From the NCBI GenBank assembly GCA_000708835.1, contig DF237239.1:47446-111445 (forward strand): a DNA stretch of 64,000 nucleotides, read 5' to 3'. The translations under genes were made by a program, and so were the position numbers. Shown here piece after piece: positions 25,001-36,514 of the stretch (position 1 is the first letter of the stretch; every line of letters begins with the position of its first letter). Origin of the DNA: Klebsormidium nitens. Taxonomy: Eukaryota; Streptophyta; Klebsormidiophyceae; Klebsormidiales; Klebsormidiaceae. Under the pieces are notes generated by a model that worked only from the letters and a program-made list of their open reading frames with translations, had not been told where the DNA came from and did not search any database.

Positions 25001-28000
25001 ACCCCGTATGCGATTCGCGGCAGAAAAGAAGCAATCCAAGCGCGGTGCTGTAATCTACTCATACAAGTAGCTCGGTTCGTGCGGTCTCCGCTAAATCTGC
25101 CCCCCCCCACCCCCCTGCTGCAGATGTGCCTGGACACGGGCCAGGACCCGGACGGCGGCTACACGTCATTCAACAACTTGGCATATGCCGCGCTGGCGGT
25201 GTTCCAGGTGCTGACCATGGTGAACTGGACGAACCTGCTGTACCAGCTGCAGGCGTCCGGCCCCGGCTGGGTGGCCATCGTGTGGTGCTTCCTGCTCATC
25301 GCCATCGGCGCGCTCTTCTCGCTCAACCTCCTCGTCGCCGTCATCGGGTGCGCGCGCGAGAACTGCGTCCCATCCACTTTTCAAAGCGTTGTCCTGGGGC
25401 TTGCTGTTTTTATTGGGCATTAAGTCGGCTCCCTGTGGTCTGGTTCGAAAGCAGTTTTTGGTGAAAAGATCCTAAAGGACTGTCTCCAAGGCCTTCCAGG
25501 CCTCTTGGTGACCTGAATTTTGCAACTCACTTATCGCCGACCAAGAGGCCTGAGATTCGCTACTCTCTGATCGCGGATTCAGTAAGCAAACAGGTTTTCC
25601 TTCCCCGAGCGGGCCCTCCTGCTAAAGGGAACGCAAGTTCGGAGCACTCGATCATTTGAGCACCGTTTCTTTGCATCCGGGTGACGACAAGCTGAATGAA
25701 GTCTTCCTGGCAACCTACTAAACCGTCTGCAAAGCCAGAAGTTCACGTTGAATATGACCTCATGCGGTCACGCCCGCCGCCCAGCCCGGGCGCTCAACCG
25801 CTGATCCCCCTCCCCCAGGTCCAAGTTCTCGCAAGAAAACATGCTGGAGAAGCGGCGCAACTACAAGTCCGGATCGCCCCAAGACGCGCTGGGGCGCAGC
25901 ACGTCGTTCCAGTTTCTGCGCAGGAAGCTGGGCAAGCGCATGTACCGGATCACCAGGAAATTGACGGCGCCGCTCTGGTGGGACATTCCGTTCAGCGCCC
26001 ACCTGCGGCGTATCGTGGCCAGCCCGCGCTTCGACAACGCCGTCATGGCCGTCATCTGCCTGCAGACCCTCCTGCTCTCGCTCGACTACTACGGTGGGGG
26101 ACCGCGCGCGCACCTCGCGGTGCCCACTTCTAAAACTCTTTCTTTGAGAACCCAAGCCGACGATTTGCACAAGGCAGTCGCTTTTTTCTTGTGAGAATGA
26201 GCCTGTTGCCGTGCTGGTTTCTCAAGCAGTCTGCTACGAAGGTGGATTCTCTTTCAAATTGGCGAAGGTTGCCCTCTCCAATAGCGTCTTGAAATATGTA
26301 GGCATGCCAGCATCCCTGGATCGCGCTGCTCGAAGGAACTTTTGATTGTACGTAAAAGTGCTCGTACTTGAGCAAGTGAACAGTCGTCCGGGTAAACGCT
26401 GCCCTTAAATTGTCTTCCTGGGACCACTCGCAACAAAGGTAATGAAAACTCAAAAGATCTGACAGTCATTTTGTTAAGACTCATTTGGCAACGCCAATCG
26501 AATCTGGACCCGTGTTGCAAACGCTACGCACGGCACCCACCCCGGACGCCTTGCCCTTGAGCTTACTAAATGCACAGCGGTCAGGAACTAATTGCTATAT
26601 ATCTAGGCATATATGCTACCTATATACTGAGCGGTAAACGCTCAATTACCCAGCCTATTTGAGACGGATACAGAAACAGTCTTTCAAAGCAACGCGCCAC
26701 ACAGCCGCTGACCCTGAGGCTGCCCCGGTGCAGGCATGAGCGAGACGGAGCGGCTGGTGATCCAGGACATCAGCTACGTCACGAGCGGCATCTTCATCCT
26801 GGAAATGGTGCTCAAGATCTGGGGCCTCACCGTGGGCGGCTACTTCGGCAGCGGCCAGAATGTGTTCGACGCCATCATTGTCATGCTCACCGTCATCGAG
26901 CTCTTCCTCTCCTCCTCCAAGCTCAAGGTGACGCAAGCAGGCCGGCTCGGAGTGTTGGATAAGAGAAGTGGCCTGACTGGACCACCAACTGTTGGGACCT
27001 GAGCTGCTGTGCAACTTGATATCACTGTCTTGTCTTTCTGGGCGCTTGTGCTTTTGATCACAGGAACGGAACTGCTGCCTTCATACCTGAGCTGTCAAGC
27101 TTTGTTTTGACACTTTCACTATGGTAAAGGCGTGGAAGCCTTGACTGGTATGATAGGCAATTCTCGGCCGTTCTGAAAGAGGACCTTGTCCAAACGGCCA
27201 CTGCTGCTCCTCCGCTTTGTTGGGCGCCATTTCTTTCTTTGAATTGAACTGTTGGGCTCTGGTTCCGCAGGCGCTGCAAGCGTTCCGGCTGCTGCGTATT
27301 CTGCGGACGGTCCGCATCTTCCGCGCGTACAAGAACTTCCGGCGGCTTATGGACTCCATCCTGCACGGCCTGGTCAGCCTGCGCGAGTTCCTGCTGCTGC
27401 TCGGCATCTGCATCTTCATCTTCGCAGTGCTCGGCATGCAGGTGGGCACGCATGAAAAACGCTTGCACTCTTCCGCCAACTTGCCAAGTTTCTGGTACGC
27501 TTCATGAACGTTGCTGCCTTGGTGGAGCGGGCGTCTGAAGAAGGGTCACAATCTGCCCCTGCTTCTTCTCGCGCACACTAAGCTATAGCAACCGAGAAAC
27601 AGAGTGCAAAGCGAACGAGTTAAGAAATAGCAGGACATGTGAGCGACTTTCTGATGACGAAGTTCGATCAATTAAATACTTCCTACACCACGCAGATCTC
27701 CCTGGATCGGTACATGATCATGAATCCGAAACCTTGGTTAAATTTAAGCTTTAGAGATCCTGATCCTGATCCTGATCCTGCAATAAGCTGTTCAATCTCA
27801 GAGGACGCTGGAGGCAGTCCATCTAGTAGAGTTCCATAGCTTTTTACAGGCATTCCACTGATCTTCGCGAAAGAACGCTTCCGTTCTTGACCGTGTTTCT
27901 TTTCGCAGCTTGATCCAGCTTGAATCAGGTCGTTATCCGTTCACTTCCACAACCATTAAACCGCTTGTCTCTCCACTTAACCTGTCCGGTTCTTGAGCGT

Positions 28001-31000
28001 GATTTATTTCCCCCCGCAGCTGTTTGGCGGCAACGTGGCATTCTCCGGGGAGCGCCAGAACTTCGACACGATGTGGATGAGCGTGCTCATCATGTTCCAG
28101 GGCCTGACCGCCACCACGTACACCCAGACCATGTGGCACGCTATGCACGCCGTCGGCTGGCCCGCGGCCGCCTACTTCGTCGCCTGGATGGTCGTTGGCA
28201 ACATCGGACTTCTCAACCTGGTCAGCCCGCCCCCGCCTAAGGGCGCTCCTTAAGAAATACTCCTTGCTTTTACTGGAAAACGTGCAGTTTCTTGGTGTGA
28301 TTATGTTTGGACGTCAGCTCTGGAACCAGTCCGCTCCGCAATCTGGCGCCCGTTGACTTCGACCGAAGGCTCATGAGGGTTGTGACACCATTTCCTTGCT
28401 TCCGTCATACCTGACGAGGGACGTCAGATATAATACTGTGCGCTGAGCAGAAATGGCCCGTTCGCGGTGCAGCTGCTGGCTATCATGATTGACCACTTCA
28501 ACAGCGACCCCACCGAGTCCGACGGCGAGCGGAGCATGAAGCGGATGACGGACGCAGGGGACGGGGGCGGCATCTTGTGAGCACGCAAAGAACTCACCTT
28601 TGCGGAACATGACCCGACGAAGGCTTACTTAACACAACCTTTGTCTTTCAACGCGTAGCTTACCTGACTATCTAGCCGAATTCGTTTCCTCGAGTGCCGC
28701 AGCCCCTTATCTGTTCTTTATTGTGTGGACCACTGTCACATGTTTCCACGTGCTTTACGCTTCTACCGCTTCGCGCTTCTTGCAAATTTTTCTGTTCCGA
28801 ACTCATTGCGAGCCGAGACATTCAAGCCATCTTCGTTCCCGACCACTTACGAGAAGCCAGGCTCACCGCCGACCTCCCCCCGCGCGTTCTGCAGCGGCAT
28901 GATCGCCAAGCGGCGGCAGCGCATTTTCGCGCACGAGGCGGAGCGCACGGCGGCGTGGCTGCGCGCGGTGGGCGAGGAGTACGTGCCCAAGAAGAAGCTG
29001 TCGTTCATCGGCCGCTTCAGCTCCACGGTGACCAAGCTGCGCGGCGTCAGCTCGTTCATGCGCAAGAAGAAGTCCGTCACCTCCAGCAACAACAGCTCCA
29101 TCACCTCGTCGGCCGCGCCGAGCGTGCACACCAGTGTCAGCAGCCGAACCCAGCGCTCGGTCACGGGCCGCACCCAGGTCGCGCGCTCGCGTCAGTCCGT
29201 GACGGGGCGCAACTTCCTGTACGCGGCCGCGAACGCGGCGGAGGCGAAGGTGGAGGCGAAGAAGAAGGAGCGAGAGGAGGCGGAGCAGGAGGTGTCGCCG
29301 TGGAAGGCGGTCGCCGCGAAGATGGGCGTCGAGAAGGTGAACAAGGCCAAGCCCAAGTCCATGGTGGCCATCCTCGCGGCGATGCAGCCCAGCAAGACGG
29401 GCGGCGATTCGCCCACGCGCGCGTGGTCGGTGGGGAAGGATCTCTCCGTCAGCCGCCGCTCGGCGTCAGTCGTCGGGCGGACCATGCTCTCTGGGGCGAC
29501 GCTATCGCCGGCCTCCCCCGGGGCAAAGCAGCGGCGGGCATCCAGCATGCTGCGCCTGCAGGTGGACGCCCCGCCGGGCCCGGCAAGCGGCCCGGCGAGC
29601 CCCCCCGACCTTTCAAGCCCCAAGAGCAGGTTCCACGCGCGGCGCGCGCACTCTGTCGCGGACATGTCGGCGCTGCGGGACCGCCTCGTGGCGCAGGCAG
29701 CCGCTGACAGGCCAAACGACACCTCACATCCGACCGTATCGTCTCACCGTGCGATCGACAACGATGGGGAATCCCCTTGGATCGGCAAGCCGCTGTCTTT
29801 GGGCAATTCTCCAGAGCCGGAGGCAGAAGGCGCGAGCGAGCGCGAGCCGCTTCTGCCGCATCTTACGGAATTCAAGATGCGGAAGGCGGGCGCGGAGGAC
29901 GGGTTACAGGGTTTGGTAACGGAGCCCGCGCAGGCGGCCGCGCCCTCCGCGATGCGCGGCGGCATGTGGCGCACGAGGTCAATGCGGAAACGAGAGACGC
30001 GGGGCAGCGCGGAGGAAGATATCGACGAAGAGGAGTGGCGGAACCTTCCGGGTGAGATGACGGAGATCTTATGCAAATCCATAGTCTTTTGATTCCACGC
30101 AGAGCTGCTCAAATTCGATGACACAGGCCACAAGGGTCAGTAAGCAGAGCCGCGCTTGATCACGAACGGCACCACCGGCACCTGGACGTCAGTGTCAACA
30201 TTCAACGCTCTCATCCATCATGCGAGGGTTCTACTTGCCGTGCCTAAGGGAGACGAGTGTCAAGGATCTGAGGCTGACCTCTGACCCTAATCACACTTCC
30301 AAAGCATCCGTCATGTTTCTGTACAGCTCCCAAACAAGCTTCCAGCCACCCATACTCGCCATGCCTCCTTGCCCAGAAAGCCTAGAAACGCCTCCGTGTA
30401 ACAGACGCCCGCCTCCCCCGCGCTTGTCCTGACGCACACGTGGCGCTCTGTGGCAGGTGCTTGCATGCCGTCCAAGCGGCAGCTGGCGCCGCTGCTGTCG
30501 TGGGAGGTCCTGCCGCCACCTGTCCCGGGCGACCTCGTGCTGCCGTACGATCTGCCGGACGAGGTCGAGGATGAGCTGGTGGTGTCCAAGGTGAGCACCG
30601 CGGACGCGGCCGCGGCCGCAGAGGCGCTTGTGGCCAGATCAACCGAAACGTTCTCGCCGGTTCGTCCGTTCCATTCATCTGTGCGGCTTCGCTGAATCTT
30701 GCTCAAAACCTGCTAGCTACGAAGTATTCCACCTACACTCCAAAGCATAGGCTTACCTAGGAGATAGCTAGGCCGCCCGCAGTGAACGCCAAACCCCTGC
30801 TCTTCCGCGCAGGCCGAGCTGCGGCGGCGCGCGGGCATCCCCAAATCGTGCGGCACGCTCATCTCCACCGCGCTGCCGAACGTCGGGCGGCAGCGCCTCG
30901 CGGGCAAGCCGGCCGCGTCGATGACGACCCAGGGTACGCGCGCGCCAACGCGCACGAAAAAGAAGGGCGACCTGAAGGTGGCGGCCAAGGCGATTGGGAG

Positions 31001-34000
31001 GGCGCTGCAGGGGCTGCTGGCGAACCCTATGGAGTCGGCCGGCTGCATGCGCTACAGGTGATTGTGCGCGCGCGCATTCTTGGTATCCATCTCGTCAGAT
31101 CGAACGATCCATGAAGCTCGTACCTGAATGCGGACATCGATTCATCTGGCACCGACCTTGAACTTAAACATGGGCTTGCTTCTCAAGCTCCCCCATCCTC
31201 ATCTCATGCCCGGAATCGGTGTTCACCATTTGCAACGCCTCGCGAGTCGTGCAAATGCGACTCAGAAAGTCTCAGATTGACCTACTGGAACCCCGGAACC
31301 GCTATATTTTCCCACTACGATTTGATACGTGTCTCCCCCAGGTCTCTCGGGTTCCTTCCGCCGACGAGCCCGTTCCGGCGCGCGCTGTTCCTGCTGGTGA
31401 GCAGCAAGGAGTACGAGTGGCTCAGCCTGATCATGGTGATCGCCAGCTGCCTCTCGCTGGCTCTGGACTCGCCGGAGCTCTCCGACACGTCACCGCTCAA
31501 GCACGCGCTCTGGTTCTCCGACATCATCTTCGCCACCTTCTTCTCCGCCGAGTGCCTCGTCAAGGTGAGCCGCCGCGGAGCCGGACTACGCAAAGTGGTC
31601 TCTTCACCTGCGGGTTTTCGGGCTTATAAAGTGATTCCAGCACTGTGTAGATTGAATCGCCGTTCAATTCGCTCGCGGCCAGGTAATAGATCTGATCATA
31701 GGCGCGCGAGCGGGTCTAGGAACTTTCAAAGGAGAGACCTCGACGTCCGCCAATCGTTGCTTCCTGACATCCTGCGCGGACAGAGAGAGCCCATCGCTAA
31801 TCTCGAAACGGCGCGCTGAGTTCAATATCCCCTAACAAGCGCCACAGATTCCCTCGCTCACAAAGGCCTCACCAGAAAGCTCGAAAAGGTTTCGTTGCAT
31901 CACTCAAGGCGAGTGGAGTCGCACGCAGCTCACCCCTCCGCCCCTGGTGCGTAGATCTTGATCATGGGCCTCTACGCGCACGAGGGCGCGTTTTTGCACA
32001 GCTCGTGGAACAAGCTGGACGTGCTGGTTACGGTCTGCAGTATCGCCGCCTGCTTCGTCAGCCCCACCCACCAGGGCGACCAAGTCAAGTCGCTCCGCTC
32101 CTTCCGCCTCCTGCGCGCGCTGCGCCCGCTGCGCATGGTCAGGTGCGCGCTCTGGCGTGCGGCCGCGGGAGGCCGCTGGCGGCCTGCACTTGCTGTTCTT
32201 CATCTCTGATCTATTCTGAGTCGAAAAGTTGGATTTAAGACCTTCTTTGAAGCAACTGAATGATCCAGCGCCGAAACGAGAGATGCGCCAGGCCTCTGAT
32301 CGGCCCCCATCTCCGGAGGCAGATTCAACGCTGCTTGTGCGTATTTCAGCTTGCCTCTACTCTTCAGGGACCAATTCTCACCATCCAAACAAAGGAGACG
32401 TACAAAGAGAGCCGATTGTGTGGGGCTCTTCTCACTGTTGATTACACGCCGGAAGCGTTCACTTACGAGCGAAGACATACCACACATCCCGGCGCAATTA
32501 CTCGCACTGGTAAAAGAAGACGAACTTATCAGGAATCAGGACTTCTCCTGAGTCCCGTTTCCGTCCTTTTTGCAGCAAGCTTAAGAACTTGCGCATGGTG
32601 ATCCTGACGCTGAGCCGCGCTCTGCCGTCTTGCATCAACGTGATTGCGCTGGGACTGTTCTTCTTCATCATCTACGGCGTGCTGGGAGTGCAGCTCTTCG
32701 CGGGCACCTTCTACAGATGCAACGATAACTCCGTGCGCTCGGTCGAGGTACGCCCGAGAGATTCATTTCATTTCTCAGGTCTTGCATCGCAGATTCTCTG
32801 CTCCTTTGAGCCGTATGTTTCTTTTTTGATCCAGCCTTGCATTCCTGTCATGTCTCAGAGGCAAAGCTGTCCCAAATTTTTTTTTGTTGACTTCTAAAAG
32901 TTGGGAAGCCTTGCAAAAATGTGCATTGAAGAAGAGCCCATCAATCCGCTTCATGTGGTTCGAAACGCCCTCTCCCCTCAACATCGATAGAACTTTCACC
33001 AATCGTACAGTAAAAGTATCTTTCAAAGCAGTTGTCGAGTCCCATTGCCAAGCGCAGAGTTCGTCTTTCCTCTCGTCATTTCAATCTCCGGTTTCTTAAA
33101 ATCTGTTAGGTTTTTTGCGTCTCTAAATCTGCGCACTGAATTTTGCAGGAGTGCGTGGGCACCTTCACGGACCCCTCCACCGGGCTGCTGGCGGATCGCG
33201 TATGGTCCAACGCGCACATAAACTTTGACAACCTGTGGTACGCAATCGTGGCCATCTTCGTAGTAGTAACGCTCGACGACTGGCCATCGCTCATGTTCCA
33301 AGCCATGGACGCGACGGGCGTCGGGAAGCAGCCGCGGCTGAACAACCAGATCTGGGCGTCCATCTACTTCATATTTTTGCTGCTCATGGGGGCGGTGTTT
33401 TGGGCGAATCTGCTGGCGGGCGTCGTGACGGACTGCTACTCCAAGCTGCCGCCCGAGGACAAGGACATGCTGTTCATCACGGAGAGCCAGAAGCGCTGGG
33501 CGCAGGCCATCAAGATGAAGCGCTACGAGAACCAGGTGTCAATGCACAAGTCCGCGCCGCCGCAGGTAACCACGGCGGGGTCGCCTGGCTCCCAAAATTA
33601 GGTTTCTCGAGTTTCGGGGTGTGATGTGAAGGAGGTGTATATTGGAAAAAAAAATTGTTTTCTTTGTGCAAGGGTGCGGAAGCTTTTTGGTGCAAACTCG
33701 TTGACACAGCACTTGGAGAGACGAATCGGATGTGAAGGCGACTTTCGACCTGTTTGCAAAGGCTCAAGGGTTGCATGTCACCTCTTTTCCAGAATCAAAA
33801 CGTGGACTTGTTGAAGGTACGTCGTTCATTTCCGCTCCGCAGTGGACTCTTTGGGCAAATCGCAGAATCGTATACCCCCGCGGCGCAGGCGAACGTGGTA
33901 CGGCGGGTCGCGTGGGCGATCGTGACGAGCAAGACGTTCGACTACGCGGTGCTGACGCTGATCATGCTCAACATTCTGCTGCTCGCGGTTCAGCACAAGG

Positions 34001-36514
34001 ACGAGGACTACGTGTGGCTGGAGATCACCCGCATCGGCAACTATATCTTCACCTACTCCTTCTGCGCGGAGCTGCTGCTCAAGCTGACCGCGCTCGGCCC
34101 GCGCAAGTACTGGGCGGACGGCTGGAACCGCTTCGATCTAGTCGTTGTCGCGGGGTCCGTCCTGGACCTCAACGTCAAAACCCTCAACATCGGCGCGCGC
34201 GTGAGTGGCTTTCGATGCTTTAGAAGCGAAGTCACTCTCAACTTTTAGGACTTTTTAAACTGGAAACTACTTCTTTCCGTCGGAGCTTGGACTGAGATTG
34301 AGACTGAGAAACTCTTGCATCGTCTGAAGACGAAACATAGCATTCCATCCCTCCAGTCTCTCTTCAATCTGAGGAACTCCAAGCAAGGGCAGGTTCCTAA
34401 CAGTCCATCCCTGGTCAGAATTCTTTCCACTACCGTCAGCTTCCAGTTTCACCACACAAAAATGAGAAAGGCTGATGGTGCACCAATTACAGTTGTCTGA
34501 TATCTGCTCAAACCCCTGAAGACCCCACCTCCCAGTCTCAAGATTCTCCTCTGAATCGAAGTAACATAAGTTCTAGGTGTGAGAAGAACAGTCCCCGAGG
34601 TAGAGCAAACCAAAAACCTAAACCGGCAATCGCCTCGGGCACCTGGAGTTCGCACCCAAGATGTTGCACGGCCAGTCTGCATTCGGGTGCGAAATTCACG
34701 GAAATCGACAATATACCACACTCCCTCTCTGGGAAACTATCGAACACTCCGTCGAAACAACATCTTCGGTGCGAGATTAAGGGGCCCGAGCCCATTATCC
34801 GCACCCCTACCCAACTTTATCCCCCAGCCTAACCCCACCCGTTTACCGAGCCATAACGTTACCTACCCATTGCTCCACCTTTCTAAACAGTAGGTATGTA
34901 GTCTCAACCGTTTCCCGCTGCCCGCCAGGTGTTTCGCCTGGGCCGTCTGTTCAAGATCATCAAGGCGAGCCGCGGGCTGCGCACTCTGGTGAACGCGTTT
35001 GTGGGTGCGCTTCCGGCCATGTTCAACGTGGGCCTGCTGTTCTTCATCATGATCTTCATCGCCGCCATTTTGGGGATGGACCTCTTCGGAACGCTCCCCG
35101 ACGGCGAGGGCATCTTCGACCACAACAACTACCGCAACGTTGGCAACTCGCTCCTCGCCTGCCTCAAGCTCTTCACCGGCGATAACTGGTGAGCCAAACT
35201 TAGCCGTCTTTAAGTAGGTTCAGAATGTTCCATAATGGTTTTGCAGCGGCTTTGTTCAATCGAAAGCTCCTGACGCGTTAACTTGTTTCCGAAGGCGTCT
35301 GCGACTCTTCTTGACTTGCAGACGCGCCTGACGGTGAGGTCTCTCAGTGCACATTCTCGTGGTCAAAAGGTAGACGGGCTCATCTCGTTTGCTTCTCGCC
35401 TTCTGATGAGCTTTATTCGACTTTCACAACTGGTCAAATCCCTCGAGCTCTGCTCCCTGTTTTTCCCTCAGAACGCCCATCTACTTCCAGACGACATGCT
35501 CGGGCAACGGCGCGAAGTTCAAGCTCTTATTGCCACAACGCCCCATCATACCACTTGCGTTCTGAGCATCTCATTCAACTCTCAAACCTGTTCTGACCCC
35601 TCGAGCTGTGCTCCCTGTTTTCCCCAGGACGCCCATCTACTTCCAGACTACGTGCTCGGGCAACGGCGCGGAGTGTTTGGTTCACATCCTGGTGCCGGTG
35701 TACGTGCTGCTCTACACGGTCATCATGCGTTTCATGCTGCTCAACCTAGTTCTCTCCGTCATCCTGGATCGCTTCACCGACTCCGCCACCTACGAGGGCC
35801 TGCTCTCCACCGACAACTTCTTCGACGTGAGCGCGGCAACCGGGCAACTCTTTCTCCCAACGAGTGCCAAGTCGTGTGCTCAATTTTAAAGACGTGTTTC
35901 GCGCATACTTTCAGGACGCTGTAGATCTTGCTATGAATATGTTGGTTCAGGGGTGAGTTGAAATTAGCAGATTGATGGAGATCAATCAGAAAAAGGGGCT
36001 GCTTCTCGACGAGGTGACGAAATCGGTTCAACTTTTGAGGAGTCAGAGACACCGCTCAGAATTGCTAGCTTGAATTTCATTAGCTTCTGCCTCGCCAAGT
36101 TGGCATCACAGCATATGAAAAACATCACTTCCCAAAGTATTGAAGATAGTGCTACCATTTTTGTAAAAGACGGTAACGATTGTCGAACGAGCGTTCACTT
36201 TGTCAGAGTTGAAGCTTCTATCTTCCGATTTTAGCCGCTTTCCCGTCCCGACTTTGCAGGCGTTGCAGCGCAAGATGCTGCTTGACGGCTTCGTCCGCAA
36301 GCTCAAGATGAAGATCCGCGGCAGCCCCAACGGGCGCACGCTCGCGCGCTCCGCCAGCGCGCGCAGCCTTCTCGAAGGGCCCTCCCAGAACCCCGTCCCC
36401 GCGGGGCTGGTCGCGTTTGCATTGAGCAAAGCCAAACAGCGCGAGCAGCAGCGCGCGACGAGCGGCCGCGAGGTCAACCGCGGGAGCGACGAAGATAGCA
36501 TGCCGTCAAGATGA
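22091..36514 (+). CDS. Four-domain voltage-gated cation channel (CaV/NaV/NALCN superfamily)
   Basis: Pore-forming alpha subunit, four repeats of S1-S6, membrane. Exons, all phase-consistent: 22091-22456, 22720-22811, 22990-23128, 23725-23856, 24449-24529, 25124-25347, 25819-26093, 26734-26927, 27271-27441, 28020-28220, 28473-28576, 28895-30051, 30457-30590, 30813-31057, 31342-31564, 31955-32142, 32576-32747, 33149-33565, 33889-34200, 34929-35188, 35628-35826, 36260-36514; 1,846 residues. S4 helices are charged in every repeat: VRVVRVLRPLK (I), FRLLRILRTVRIFR (II), LRSFRLLRALRPLR (III), FRLGRLFKIIKASR (IV). Filter segments are LTMVNW (I), LTATTY (II), VTLDDW (III), FTGDNW (IV), so filter positions 303, 590, 1409 and 1694 are V, T, D, D. 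The II-III linker is very long (about 510 residues, basic, Ser-rich). I see no beta-subunit-binding motif in the I-II linker, no NaV inactivation motif in III-IV, and no EF-hand in the short C-tail. A 24-base in-frame microexon (33793-33816) is possible. Superfamily call is firm; ion selectivity is unknown. Confidence 0.92.
27756..27780. repeat. GATCCT hexanucleotide microsatellite
   Basis: Four perfect tandem copies of GATCCT in the intron between channel exons 9 and 10. Confidence 0.9.
35441..35676 (+). repeat. Tandem partial duplication of a channel pore exon
   Basis: About 75 bases around a 3' splice site and the start of exon 21 occur twice, offset by 158 bases (copy 1 about 35441-35518, copy 2 about 35599-35676). 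Copy 2 is the usable exon. Copy 1 keeps a splice acceptor, but its first exon base is A instead of G, so splicing exon 20 into it completes a TGA stop. It then loses similarity before the S6 helix. Confidence 0.85.

Noticed and set aside
35915-35954. Candidate extra exon near the channel C-terminus
   Set aside because: Its only donor leaves phase 2, which does not match the final exon; joining 35826 to 36260 is in frame.
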